Part shown: positions 35,599 through 44,650 of the stretch, one piece after another
Numbering within the stretch: the stretch's first letter is position 1
Layout: each line of letters starts with the position of its first letter
NCBI GenBank assembly: GCA_019753285.1
Contig: JAIELD010000005.1
Span: 1 to 64,000 of the forward strand
Length of the DNA: 64,000 nucleotides
Direction: 5' to 3'
DNA from: Beijerinckiaceae bacterium
Lineage (GTDB): Bacteria; Pseudomonadota; Alphaproteobacteria; Rhizobiales; Beijerinckiaceae
The notes under the pieces: model-generated
Database searches by the model: none
What the model was told of the DNA's origin: nothing
Seen by the model: the letters and a program-made list of their open reading frames with translations, nothing else
Made by a program: the position numbers and the translations under genes

Positions 35599-35964
35599 TC
35601 AGATCACGCCCGCTTCCTGGAATTTCTCGATGAGATAGGCTTTGTCGAAGGGTTTTAGGATGAACTTGTCGACGCCGAGATGCTTGGCGCGCTCGATGTA
35701 GGAAACATCGTTCTCGGTAGCGCACAGGATGACCTTGGGCCCCTTGCCGTTGTGCATCTGGCGCAGTTCGCGAACGAAATCGAACCCGTCGACGTTCGGC
35801 ATGTTGGAGTCGACGAAGATCGCATCCGGCATCGCATCGCGGCAGATGTCGAGGCCCTGGCGACCGTCCTCGGCCTCCTCGACCTTGAGATTGGCGCTTT
35901 CGAGGATGCGGCGAGTGATCTTGCGCACGACCGAGGAGTCGTCGATGACAAGGCATGATTTCAT
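35599..35964 (-). CDS. cheY: Chemotaxis response regulator CheY
   Basis: A 121-residue single receiver domain. SCLVIDDSSVVRKITRRIL supplies the acidic pocket, phospho-Asp is in PDAIFVDSNMPNVDGFDFVR, the conserved Thr is in VILCATENDVSY, and Lys is in VDKFILKPFDKAYLIEK. It carries the signal from CheA to the flagellar switch (FliN/FliG). The start at 35964 (MKSCLVID) is favoured over 35973 by ribosome-site spacing. It lies between cheW and cheB. Confidence 0.95.
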   Translation of the reverse strand: MKSCLVIDDSSVVRKITRRILESANLKVEEAEDGRQGLDICRDAMPDAIFVDSNMPNVDGFDFVRELRQMHNGKGPKVILCATENDVSYIERAKHLGVDKFILKPFDKAYLIEKFQEAGVI

Positions 35965-36030
35965 GATGCGCATGCTTTCCGTTGTTGGAAACCCGACGGG
36001 ATCCGGTCCATGGCAGGCGCCCTTCTGTCG

Positions 36031-36510
36031 TCAGGCCGCCGCACTGAGCGGCCGTTCGAGAAGAGCATTGAGGTCGATCTCGACGATCAGCCCCGAGGGC
36101 AGCTTGTGGATGCCGGCGCAGACCGCGGCCCAGCGCGGATCGAGATTGGCCGGCGTATTCTCGCGCAGCGTCCCATCGACCTCGAGCACTTCGCCGACCT
36201 GATCGACCACGAGGCCGAGCGCCTCGTCGCGCCATTCCACGCCGACCGCCATTGCGCCGTCCTGGACGGCGATCTCGTCGAAGCCAAGCATCACGCGCAG
36301 CGAGAGCATGGTGACGACGCGCCCGCGCAGATTGACGAGGCCTGCGACGGCCGAGGGCGAACGCGGCACGATCGTCAGGTTCTGCAGGGCGAAGACGTCA
36401 TGCACTTTCGAGATCGGCAGGCCGAGAAGCTGGCCCTCGACGAGCACGGTGACGAGCTGCTTGGTGTCATTGACGGCCTGCGGGCCGCGATCGTTGGATA
36501 CGCTGATCAT
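36031..36510 (-). CDS. cheW: Chemotaxis coupling protein CheW
   Basis: A 159-residue protein with one CheW domain: LVTVLVEGQLLGLPISKVHD, IVPRSPSAVAGLVNLRGRVV and LGLVVDQVGEVLEVDGTLRE. It links receptors to CheA at the inner-membrane signalling array. Its ATG overlaps the cheA stop codon (TGATG arrangement), so the two are translationally coupled. Length and motifs are typical. Confidence 0.95.
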   Translation of the reverse strand: MISVSNDRGPQAVNDTKQLVTVLVEGQLLGLPISKVHDVFALQNLTIVPRSPSAVAGLVNLRGRVVTMLSLRVMLGFDEIAVQDGAMAVGVEWRDEALGLVVDQVGEVLEVDGTLRENTPANLDPRWAAVCAGIHKLPSGLIVEIDLNALLERPLSAAA

Positions 36511-39374
36511 CAGGCGGCCTCGCTTTTCGGCTGAAGGAAATCGTTCAAGGAAGCGATCAGCCCCTGGCGGTCGAACTTGCCGACGAGATCGACGAAGCCC
36601 TTTTCGCGCGCAGTGCGCACGGTTGCGACGCCCGCCTTCTCTGCAAGGCCGATCAGCGGCACATCCGCGCCGAACTTCTCGAGCCGAAGCCTGCTTGCGA
36701 ATTCGAAGCCCGAGACGCGCGGCATGTCGAGATCGATGACGACCGCGTCGATCTTGTTCTCGGACATGACCTGAAGGGCCGAGGCCGCATCCGAGGCCGA
36801 GAACACGCGGTAGCCTGCAGCCTTGACGACCGGGGCGAGCATCGCGCGGAAGAAGGCGCTGTCATCGACGATGAGCACGGCGGGGTTCTTCGCGGTCGTC
36901 AGGTCGCGCTCGGAGCCATCCATCTCGAAGGGGAGGAAATGCGCCACGTCGATGATGTCCGTCGCCCGGCCGCCGATGATGGCCGAGCCGAGCAGGCCCG
37001 GCGTTTCACTCGCCGCGGTGATCTCAAGCCGCTCTTCGACGATGTCGATGATCTGGTCGACCACGAGGCCGGCGCTGCGCTGGCCGCGGGCGAAGACGAG
37101 AACGTGATGGTTCTGGGCCGCGCCGATCGCGCCGTTCGAATTGGCGGGGATCAGCGGCATCAGTTTGCCGCGATACTGGATGAGGGACTGACCGCCCGAC
37201 ATCTCGATCTTCGCGCCCTCGATCTCCTCGAGGCGGGTGACGAGTTCGAGCGGCACGGCCTTGTAGCCGTTCTCGCCGGAGCGGAACACGAGCAGCGACG
37301 TCAGCGGCTCACTGTCTTCCAGAAGCTGGCTCACCTGCGCACGATCTTCGCGCCGCTCGGCGAAGATGCCGAGTTCGCGGCCCATGCCGGCGGGATCGAG
37401 GATCATGACGACGGAGCCATCGCCGAGGATCGTCACACCTGAATAGGTCGAGAGCGAGTGGAGAATGGCGCTCGTCGGCTTGACGACGATCTCCTCCGTC
37501 TGCACGACGCTGTCGACGATGAGCCCGAAGCGTCGGTCGGCAACCTGGCAGACGACGATGAAGGTCTTGCCCGAGGTATCGGCCCCGCCGGTCGAAAGCC
37601 TGAGGATCGAGCCGAGATCGCCGACTGGCAGAAGCTCGTTGCGCAGCCGCAGCACGGTCGAACCGTTAACGGTATCCAGCACCACTTCGCTGCCAGCTCC
37701 GGCGCGGACGAGTTCGACGACCGAAAGCTGCGGGATCGCGAAGCGCTGGCCGCACGCCTCGACCACGAGCGCGCTGGCGATCGCCAGCGTCACGGGGATC
37801 TTGATCGAAATGGTCGTGCCGACATCGATCTTGGTGCGGATGTCGATCGAACCGCCAATCTGCTCGACATTGTTGTTGACGACATCCATGCCGACGCCGC
37901 GGCCGGACACGCTCGTCACTTCGCGGGCGGTCGAGAAGCCGGCCTTGAAGATGAAGCGGGCGAGCTCGGAATCATTCATCCGCTTCAACTGCTCTTCGGT
38001 CGCGAGGCCCATGGTGAGAGCGCGCTTGGCAACGCGGTCGAGATCGAGGCCCTTGCCGTCATCCGACACTTCCAGAATGATGTAACCGCCTTCCTGCAGC
38101 GCGGAGACCTTGATCTTGCCGGCGCGCGGCTTGCCCTTGGCGACGCGCTCCTCGGACGATTCAAGGCCATGATCGGCCGCGTTGCGGATCATGTGGACGA
38201 GCGGATCGCGGATGAGGTCGAGCACGTGGCGATCGATCTCGGTCTCGGCTCCGCTGGTCTCCAGGTCGATCTGCTTCTTCAGCTCGACCGAAAGATCGCG
38301 GACGAGGCGCGGCAGCTTCGCCCAGGCGGCAGCGATCGGCTGCATGCGCGTCTTCATCACCGCTTCCTGCAGTTCGGCGGTGATCGACGACAGGCGCTGC
38401 AGCGGGATCTTGAACTGACCCTCGCCCTGGCGACGAGCGATCTCGAGTAGCTGGTTGCGCGTGAGCACCAGCTCGGAGACCATCGTCATCAGATGGTCGA
38501 TCGTGTCGATCGCCACGCGAAGCGTCTGTTTCGAGGCGGCCGTCTCGGCAGGGATGCCCTTTTCTTCCTTCAGATGGACGGATTCGGGCTGCATCGTCGG
38601 CTCGGCATGCGCAGCGTCAGCGGATTCGGCGGCAGCTTGCGAAGGCGTCTCCAATTCCGGCGCGGCAGCAGACTCGGTATGGAACAGGCGTTCATAGACG
38701 GCGAAATCCGCGTCCGTGTGCTTTGCCGCTTCCTCCATCGTCACCTCGGGCTTGGCGTCCTCGATCGTCGGCTTGGCCGCAGGCGCAGCGTCGAAGGCCT
38801 CGCGGGCCTGATCGACGGCGGCGAACATTTCCGACATCCGTTCGGCGCGCGCCTTGCCCGGGCCGGGTGCGTCCCGAAACGCGAGTTCGAGATCGTCGAG
38901 CGAGACTTCGCCGGGACGCAGCCGGCGCTCCAGCACCTGATAGACGAGCGATCCTGTCGTGTGCTCTGGAACGCTGACGAGCGCGGACTTCTTCTCGATA
39001 TGCAGCCGGGCCATGTCCTCGAGCTGCTTGATGAGGGCCGCGTCCTCGCCTTCCGGCTCGGCGGCGTTGCGCTCAAGTTCGCCGATGATCAGCTTGATCT
39101 GGTCGATCGTCGCGAGAATGAGGCTGACGGCCTGCGTGGTGACCGGGACGCCGTCGCGGAACTGGCCGATGACGGTCTCCGCCGCATGGGCAAGTGCCTC
39201 GAGGCGCGGCAGCCCCAGAAAGCCGCACGTTCCCTTGACCGTATGGACGAGCCGGAAAATCTGCGCGAGCACCGCGCCATTGTTCGGCTCCTGCTCGAAA
39301 CGAACCAGTTCCGAGTCGACGACATCGATCGCCTCTGTGGTTTCGATCACGAAGTCGCGGAGAATGTCATCCAT
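36510..39374 (-). CDS. cheA: Chemotaxis histidine kinase CheA with C-terminal receiver domain
   Basis: A 954-residue kinase. The HPt domain carries phospho-His44 in FRLVHTVKGTCGFLGLPRLE. A long linker leads to the dimerisation helices (RVAIDTIDHLMTMVSELVLT) and then the ATPase domain (DPLVHMIRNAADHGLESSEE, DDGKGLDLDRVAKRA, GRGVGMDVVNNNVEQIGG). Two CheW-like segments follow (ALVVEACGQRFAIPQLSVVE and a second around TSLLVFRSGENGYKAVPLEL). A receiver (about 830-950) ends the protein with VLIVDDSAFFRAMLAPVVK and phospho-Asp in DAVVIDLDMPRVSGFEFASR. The fused receiver may act as a phosphate sink. It is the first gene of the che operon. Confidence 0.95.
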   Translation of the reverse strand: MDDILRDFVIETTEAIDVVDSELVRFEQEPNNGAVLAQIFRLVHTVKGTCGFLGLPRLEALAHAAETVIGQFRDGVPVTTQAVSLILATIDQIKLIIGELERNAAEPEGEDAALIKQLEDMARLHIEKKSALVSVPEHTTGSLVYQVLERRLRPGEVSLDDLELAFRDAPGPGKARAERMSEMFAAVDQAREAFDAAPAAKPTIEDAKPEVTMEEAAKHTDADFAVYERLFHTESAAAPELETPSQAAAESADAAHAEPTMQPESVHLKEEKGIPAETAASKQTLRVAIDTIDHLMTMVSELVLTRNQLLEIARRQGEGQFKIPLQRLSSITAELQEAVMKTRMQPIAAAWAKLPRLVRDLSVELKKQIDLETSGAETEIDRHVLDLIRDPLVHMIRNAADHGLESSEERVAKGKPRAGKIKVSALQEGGYIILEVSDDGKGLDLDRVAKRALTMGLATEEQLKRMNDSELARFIFKAGFSTAREVTSVSGRGVGMDVVNNNVEQIGGSIDIRTKIDVGTTISIKIPVTLAIASALVVEACGQRFAIPQLSVVELVRAGAGSEVVLDTVNGSTVLRLRNELLPVGDLGSILRLSTGGADTSGKTFIVVCQVADRRFGLIVDSVVQTEEIVVKPTSAILHSLSTYSGVTILGDGSVVMILDPAGMGRELGIFAERREDRAQVSQLLEDSEPLTSLLVFRSGENGYKAVPLELVTRLEEIEGAKIEMSGGQSLIQYRGKLMPLIPANSNGAIGAAQNHHVLVFARGQRSAGLVVDQIIDIVEERLEITAASETPGLLGSAIIGGRATDIIDVAHFLPFEMDGSERDLTTAKNPAVLIVDDSAFFRAMLAPVVKAAGYRVFSASDAASALQVMSENKIDAVVIDLDMPRVSGFEFASRLRLEKFGADVPLIGLAEKAGVATVRTAREKGFVDLVGKFDRQGLIASLNDFLQPKSEAA

Positions 39375-39496
39375 TTATCTGAACCCACCCGGCCGCCAAT
39401 ACACGACGACTCTCGGGGCTCACTGTGCGATGGAACGGTTTATGTTTCGTTTCCACCACCGAAGAAACATGAACGATCAGGCTTCTCGCAGGCGCG

Positions 39497-40153
39497 TCAG
39501 GCGGGGGCTGGTTCGTCCGGCGTGGCCTTGATGGTGACGAGATCGCCGTCGAGGGAGAGCGAAACAGCCATTTTCGCGGCGCGCGCAATCAGGCCTGCGT
39601 AGAAGATCTGGATGCCGTGCGCATCGACCGAACCCGATTCTGTGCGTCCGGCGAGCAGGTCTTCCGAATGGGTGGGGATGCGCGCATTGAGGCCTCTCGC
39701 CTCGATGGTGAAGGTCGGCTGCTCGGCGGCGCCTTCGACCGTCACAGCGATCGCACCGCCGCGCGGGATCGCGGCGACCGAGAGCACCAGCAGGTTCAGC
39801 AGCAGCTTCACCTTGTTTTTGGGCATCAGCACGCGGGGCGCGCTCCAGGTCAGCGAGTTCTTGTCGTCGTGCAGGAAGGCGCGCGCCACCTGCTCGGCAT
39901 CGCCGGTATCGATCGACGAGCCGGCGGAGCCTGCCGCACCGAAGGCGATACGCGCGAACTGCAGCCTGGCGCTCGCCTGCTTCGAGCTCTTCTTGATGAG
40001 GTCGAGCGCGAAAGCCCGCATCGACTCGTCCTTCTCGTCCTCAAGGACTTCGAGACCATTGACGATCGCACCGACCGGGGAAATCACATCATGACAGACG
40101 CGGCTGCACAGCAGCGCGGCAAGATCGAGACCTTCAAGATCGACCTGGATCAT
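39497..40153 (-). CDS. chpT: Histidine phosphotransferase ChpT
   Basis: A 218-residue protein. The phospho-accepting His21 lies in ALLCSRVCHDVISPVGAIVN, followed by the helical dimerisation hairpin (RAFALDLIKKSSKQASARLQ). The degenerate ATPase-like C-terminal domain has KVKLLLNLLVLSVAAIPRGG and AHGIQIFYAGLIARAA. ChpT relays phosphate from CckA to CtrA and CpdR. It lies directly upstream of cheA on the same strand. CckA itself is not in the window. Confidence 0.93.
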   Translation of the reverse strand: MIQVDLEGLDLAALLCSRVCHDVISPVGAIVNGLEVLEDEKDESMRAFALDLIKKSSKQASARLQFARIAFGAAGSAGSSIDTGDAEQVARAFLHDDKNSLTWSAPRVLMPKNKVKLLLNLLVLSVAAIPRGGAIAVTVEGAAEQPTFTIEARGLNARIPTHSEDLLAGRTESGSVDAHGIQIFYAGLIARAAKMAVSLSLDGDLVTIKATPDEPAPA

Positions 40154-40291
40154 TCAAAACCCTTTCAAGGAGCACGAGAGACCGCGGCGTCGCGGACGGC
40201 CCAATCGAATCGCAGCAATATACCCATCTGCCGGGAATACCAATCAGCCAAGACGACCAACGATCACCGCGATGCGCTGCCCGTCAGCCGC

Positions 40292-40825
40292 TCACGGCCG
40301 TGGCCGAACGAGGGCGCGGGACATTTGCGGCCACATCGCCGCTGCGTCCCGCCGCGCGGAGGCTGCTTCGAGATAGGCCGAGCGCGACATGTGCGTGCGG
40401 AACAGCACCAGCCTGTCATCGAGAATGGCGAAGATCTCCGGATCGCCGGCGACGAGCCTGCCGGCTGCGATGTCGATCGGGTCATAGCCGCCGAAGAGCG
40501 GAACATAGGCGGCAGGGGCGGCCCTGAACGCTTCCAGGTTTCCGACATTGATGAAGCGCCAGACGAGCCCGCCCTCGGTGAGCGTCAGACTTGTTTTGCC
40601 GGGCGCGGCCCGCTTGTCGGTGAAATAGGCGACAGGATCGTAGCCGAAGAGAGCGATGCCGCCGACCGGCTCGGCGATGACGGCGTCGCTGACGCCGATC
40701 TCGGCAATCGGGGGCGCCGTCTGCGCGCCCGCGGGGCTGATCGCCGTCAAAACGGCGACGGCAGCCGTCGCAATCGCAAAAAAGCTTGAAATGCGGTGCA
40801 GGAGTTTGAAAACGTCGAGTGGCAT
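40292..40825 (-). CDS. Secreted YHS-domain protein
   Basis: A 177-residue protein. A signal peptide (ISSFFAIATAAVAVLTAISP, then AGAQ) precedes a YHS-like domain with GIALFGYDPVAYFTDKRAAP, LVWRFINVGNLEAFRAAPAA and YVPLFGGYDPIDIAAG. YHS-domain secreted proteins occur widely in proteobacteria and are suspected to bind metal, but their function is unproven. The start at 40825 (MPLDVFKLL) gives a proper signal peptide. It is divergent from the eipA-like gene, with a short shared promoter region. Confidence 0.85.
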   Translation of the reverse strand: MPLDVFKLLHRISSFFAIATAAVAVLTAISPAGAQTAPPIAEIGVSDAVIAEPVGGIALFGYDPVAYFTDKRAAPGKTSLTLTEGGLVWRFINVGNLEAFRAAPAAYVPLFGGYDPIDIAAGRLVAGDPEIFAILDDRLVLFRTHMSRSAYLEAASARRDAAAMWPQMSRALVRPRP

Positions 40826-40913
40826 CAGGCTGTTATGGGTTTGGAAACCATATCTTATGGCAAATCTGCTCTGCTCAGTCGTGATTGATCCACTGATTCG
40901 GAACGGAATTGCC

Positions 40914-41552
40914 ATGCTCCAACCTTCCATATCGCCGAACAGGCCTGCGGCACAGCGCAAAACCGCGCTTGGCGGACCGGACACGCGACGCTCCGTTCTC
41001 GCCATGCTGCTTGGCACCGCGGCAAGCCTCGTCGGTGCTGCGGGATCAAACGCGCAGGGCGGGCCGCCGGACACCTTCTCCGCCAATGAAATCGTGACGA
41101 GCGGCCACAAATTCTTCGGCACGATCTCGCGGGGCCTTGCCTCGGTGGTAGAGGAAGCGACCCGCCGCTGGGGCGAGCCCAATGGCTACATTCTCGGGCA
41201 GGAGGCGACGGGCGCCTTCATCGGCGGCCTGCGCTATGGCGAAGGCACGCTTTACACGAGAACCGGCGGCGACCAGCGCGTCTTCTGGCAGGGCCCTTCG
41301 GTCGGTTTCGATTTCGGCGGCGACGGCGACCGCACCATGATGCTCGTCTATCGCCTCAACCGGAGGCAGAAACTGTTCCAGCGTTTCGTCGGTGTGGACG
41401 GCTCCGCCTATTTCGTCGGCGGGTTCGGCATGACGGCGCTTACCTTCGACGACATGGTCGTCGTGCCGATCCGCTCCGGCGTCGGCGCGCGCCTCGGCGT
41501 CAACATCGGCTATCTCAAATTCACCGACCAGCCGACCTGGAATCCCTTCTGA
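40914..41552 (+). CDS. eipA: DUF1134 envelope protein (EipA family)
   Basis: About 212 residues. A hydrophobic export signal (SVLAMLLGTAASLVGAAGSN) precedes the DUF1134 domain: FSANEIVTSGHKFFGTISRG, EPNGYILGQEATGAFIGGLR, GEGTLYTRTG, VFWQGPSVGFDFGGDGDRTM and GVGARLGVNIGYLKFT. In Brucella EipA is a periplasmic beta-barrel-like protein needed for envelope integrity and directly regulated by CtrA. The start at 40914 has GGAA upstream; an in-frame ATG at 40857 is possible. No convincing CtrA box was found in this interval. Confidence 0.88.
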   Translation: MLQPSISPNRPAAQRKTALGGPDTRRSVLAMLLGTAASLVGAAGSNAQGGPPDTFSANEIVTSGHKFFGTISRGLASVVEEATRRWGEPNGYILGQEATGAFIGGLRYGEGTLYTRTGGDQRVFWQGPSVGFDFGGDGDRTMMLVYRLNRRQKLFQRFVGVDGSAYFVGGFGMTALTFDDMVVVPIRSGVGARLGVNIGYLKFTDQPTWNPF

Positions 41553-41713
41553 CGCGCCGCATTGTCTGCCGACGACCTGTTATGATATCGAAGTCCGGCG
41601 GTCGGGCCTGGCGCGAACGCGGGCCTATGGACGGCAGCTTCATGCGGTGTGGCAGCCGTTTTCAGCGCAGCGATGGACGAGGGATGAGGCGTCATTAACC
41701 GGACAATGCGCAG

Positions 41714-42958
41714 ATGATCGAGCAGTTGATGATCTTCGCTCTCGGCGTCCTCAGCGCCGGGCTGATCTCGATCGCCATCCTGCCCGCCTTCTGGCGGCGC
41801 GCCGAGCGCCTCGTGCGCAAGCAACTCGAACGCCAGCTTCCGCTCTCCCCGCGTGAGATCGCCGCCGAGCGCGACCAGCTTCGCGCCGCCTTCGCGATCG
41901 AGCAGCGTCGGCTGGAGCAGAGGATCGAGGCGGTCGAGGCAACCCGCGCGGCGGATCGGCGCGAGATCGGCGAAAAGCTGATCGCGCTCGGACATGCAGG
42001 CGACACGATCGCGGACAGGGACCAGACCATCGCCACGCAGCATGCCGAGCTCAACGACAAGACCTCCGTGATCGCCTCGCTGCGCGCCGAGCTCGCGGCC
42101 TCGCGGTCGGCCCATGACGAGACCAGCGCCAACCTGAAGCGCGAAACGGAAGCGCACGAAACGCTGAAAGCAGCCCACGCCGACCTCGGGAGGCTTGCCG
42201 ATGCGCGCAGCCGCGAGATCGGTGAACTGCAGGCCGCGCTCGCCGCCAGCCAGGCCAATCTCGCCGACCGGATCGCCGCGCTCGGAGACACCGAAGGCAG
42301 GCTCGCCGATCAGGTCCGGCTGCATAAGGATCTCCAAAGCGCCTTCGTGACCCTCAACGAGCGCGCCGAGGAGCGGAAATTCGAAATCTCCAACCTCAAT
42401 CTCCGGATAGAATCGCTCAACGGCAAGCTTGCCGAACAGGACCTCGCGATGCAGAGCCTGCGGCAGACGCTGCAGGCCCGCGCGTCCGAGATCAACGATT
42501 TGAAGCGCCAGCTCGCCGACGCGCACAACCAGACCGAAGTGGCGAGGGCCGAGACAAGGGCGGCCGAGCAACTCGCAGCACGGCGGCAGGAGGCTGTCGA
42601 GGCGAAGAGCGAAGCGTTGCAGGCCAAAAGCGCCCTCATCAACGACAACCAGCAGCAGATCACCACGCTGCGGGCCAATCTGCGCGCCGAAGGCGATGCG
42701 CGCCGCTCGATCGAGCGAGATCTCGAGCAGGCGCGTCGCTCCGTTGCGGCGCTGGAGGCAGCGGTTCAGCGCACCCGCCAGGAATCGCAGGAAACGGCGC
42801 GCGACCTCTCGCGCACCATCGAGGCCCTCAAGGTGCAACCCTCGCGCCGCCGCGCCGAGAGCGCTGCAAAACCGGTCCGCCCGGCCCCTCGCGGTGAGGC
42901 TCAGCTCGGCTCGGCCATTCCCGAAAGCGACATCGTCGATCTGCCGACCGTGAAATGA
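41714..42958 (+). CDS. Membrane-anchored coiled-coil protein of unknown function
   Basis: A 414-residue protein. One N-terminal membrane helix (LMIFALGVLSAGLISIAILP, residues 5-24) is followed by a basic patch (FWRRAERLVRKQLERQL). About 330 residues of continuous heptad-rich helix follow (Ala, Glu, Leu, Arg, Gln), then a short Pro-rich tail ending DIVDLPTVK. The layout resembles membrane-tethered scaffolding or polar organiser proteins. No enzymatic domain is seen. It overlaps the flavoprotein start by 4 bp (ATGA), so the two are cotranscribed. Confidence 0.82.
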   Translation: MIEQLMIFALGVLSAGLISIAILPAFWRRAERLVRKQLERQLPLSPREIAAERDQLRAAFAIEQRRLEQRIEAVEATRAADRREIGEKLIALGHAGDTIADRDQTIATQHAELNDKTSVIASLRAELAASRSAHDETSANLKRETEAHETLKAAHADLGRLADARSREIGELQAALAASQANLADRIAALGDTEGRLADQVRLHKDLQSAFVTLNERAEERKFEISNLNLRIESLNGKLAEQDLAMQSLRQTLQARASEINDLKRQLADAHNQTEVARAETRAAEQLAARRQEAVEAKSEALQAKSALINDNQQQITTLRANLRAEGDARRSIERDLEQARRSVAALEAAVQRTRQESQETARDLSRTIEALKVQPSRRRAESAAKPVRPAPRGEAQLGSAIPESDIVDLPTVK

Positions 42959-44193
42959 GCGCGCCGTCAAGCGTCGCCATCATCGGCGCGGGGCCCGCCG
43001 GCCTGATGGCCGCCGAACGGCTGAGCGCAGCCGGCATCGGCGTAACGGTCCATGATCGGATGGCGAGCCCGGCGCGCAAGTTTTTGCTGGCCGGGCGCGG
43101 CGGCCTCAACCTCACCCATAGCGAGCCGCCGGAGCGTTTCGTCCGCCGCTACCGCGAGGCCGAAGGGCGTCTGCGCCCGGTGATGGAAGCCTTCAGCGCG
43201 CTCGATCTGCAGCGCTGGTGCGCATCGCTCGGCGAACCGACCTTCACCGGCAGCAGCGGCCGGGTGTTTCCAAAAAGCTTCAAGGCGTCGCCGCTGCTTC
43301 GGGCCTGGCTTCGCAGGCTTTCAGCCCAGGGCGTCGTGTTCCGGATGCGGCATCGCTGGATCGGCTGGGCGGCCGATGGCGCGCCGCGCTTCGAAACCGC
43401 GCAGGGCGAGACGATGAGCGTTACGGCGGATGCCACGCTGCTGGCGCTCGGCGGCGCGAGCTGGCCGCGCCTCGGCTCGGACGGCGCATGGGCCTCGACG
43501 CTGCGCGAGGCCGGCATTGAAGTGAGACGGCTTCGCCCGGCGAATGGCGGGTTCAGCGTCGCCTGGTCGGCGGGCTTCAACGAGCGCTTCAAAGGCGCGC
43601 CGTTGAAGCGCATCGCCCTTTCCCTCGACGGCGAGACCGCGCGGGGCGAGGCGGTGATCACGGATGGCGGCATCGAAGGCGGGGCCGTCTACGCCCTGTC
43701 GGCGCTCATTCGGGATCGGCTCGATGCGTCTGGTCCGTTGCGGGTTTCGATCGATCTGCGTCCCGATCTCTCACAGAGCGAACTCGAAGGCCGGCTGAGC
43801 GGCGCGCGCGGCGGCGATTCGCTTTCAAACCAGCTTCGCAAGCGCGGCGGCCTTTCCCCGGCGGCTATCGGTTTGATGCGCGAAAGCGTGGGCGGGACAT
43901 TGCCGCAGGATGCCGCGTCTCTTGCCCGCCTCGCCAAGAGCGCGACGATCGAAATGACTGCAGCCAGGCCGATCGATCGCGCGATATCGACGGCCGGCGG
44001 CGTGTCCTTCGCAGAACTTGACGACCGCCTCATGCTTCGTGCGCGGCCCGGCGTCTTCGCGGCCGGCGAGATGCTCGATTGGGAGGCCCCGACCGGGGGC
44101 TATCTGCTGCAGGCCTGCTTCTCGACCGGCGTGGCGGCGGCGAACGGCATTCTGGCGTGGCTCGACCGCCGGGAGGACAAGCCTTCGCAGTGA
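42955..44193 (+). CDS. NAD(P)/FAD-dependent oxidoreductase, HI0933-like (TIGR03862) flavoprotein
   Basis: A 412-residue flavoprotein. The dinucleotide fold is at the start (VAIIGAGPAGLMAAERLSAA), followed by KFLLAGRGGLNLTHSEPPER, LGGASWPRLGSDGAW, and the C-terminal ISTAGGVSFAELDDRLMLR and EMLDWEAPTGGYLLQACFST, all HI0933/BaiN-type signatures. The reaction is not established for this subgroup. It is cotranscribed with the upstream coiled-coil gene. Confidence 0.9.
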   Translation: MSAPSSVAIIGAGPAGLMAAERLSAAGIGVTVHDRMASPARKFLLAGRGGLNLTHSEPPERFVRRYREAEGRLRPVMEAFSALDLQRWCASLGEPTFTGSSGRVFPKSFKASPLLRAWLRRLSAQGVVFRMRHRWIGWAADGAPRFETAQGETMSVTADATLLALGGASWPRLGSDGAWASTLREAGIEVRRLRPANGGFSVAWSAGFNERFKGAPLKRIALSLDGETARGEAVITDGGIEGGAVYALSALIRDRLDASGPLRVSIDLRPDLSQSELEGRLSGARGGDSLSNQLRKRGGLSPAAIGLMRESVGGTLPQDAASLARLAKSATIEMTAARPIDRAISTAGGVSFAELDDRLMLRARPGVFAAGEMLDWEAPTGGYLLQACFSTGVAAANGILAWLDRREDKPSQ

Positions 44194-44281
44194 GGCGCAT
44201 TATCGCCAACGACATACAGTTTTTGTTACCACTTTGCTGCAATGCTCGTGGTCTGATCATTGTAGCGTATCGGACCCGTTG

Positions 44282-44644
44282 ATGACGCCTCCCAAACTCG
44301 ACATCGATATTCTCGACGAACTGCGTTCGGAGTTCGGCGTCGACATTCTCGTCGAGCTTCTGCGCATGGCGAAAGCCAGCGCCGAAACTGAGCTCGACGA
44401 ACTCTCCCGCCAGATCGATGCCGGATCGAGCCTGAAGACCCGGCGGATCGCCCACAGCCTTGTCGGCATCCTCGGACAATACGGCGCGATGGAGGCCTCC
44501 CGCCTCGCACGCGAGACCCAGCACGCCGACGATGCGGAATTGTTTGCGCAGGCCGCCGCGCTGGTGGAGGCAGGGCGCGAGGCGCTCACCGAACTGCGCC
44601 GCTATGCGGACGAAGCCGAGCCGGTCAAGACGAAAGTCGCCTGA
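44282..44644 (+). CDS. Stand-alone HPt (histidine phosphotransfer) protein
   Basis: A 120-residue helical protein. DELRSEFGVDILVELLRMAK is followed by KTRRIAHSLVGILGQYGA, where His58 matches the phospho-accepting His of HPt domains (consensus AHSLKG), then a helix EALTELRRYADEAEP. Gly remains but the usual Lys after Leu is Val. The start is taken at 44282 since upstream codons lie within the flavoprotein end. It would relay phosphate between a hybrid kinase and a regulator; the partners are unknown. It is convergent with the polysaccharide locus. Confidence 0.75.
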   Translation: MTPPKLDIDILDELRSEFGVDILVELLRMAKASAETELDELSRQIDAGSSLKTRRIAHSLVGILGQYGAMEASRLARETQHADDAELFAQAAALVEAGREALTELRRYADEAEPVKTKVA

Positions 44645-44650
44645 CAACCC

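Noticed and set aside
41510-42970. A 486-codon minus-strand frame opposite the coiled-coil gene
   Set aside because: Its Leu/Arg/Gly-rich sequence is the complement of heptad repeats; no ribosome site or family supports it.
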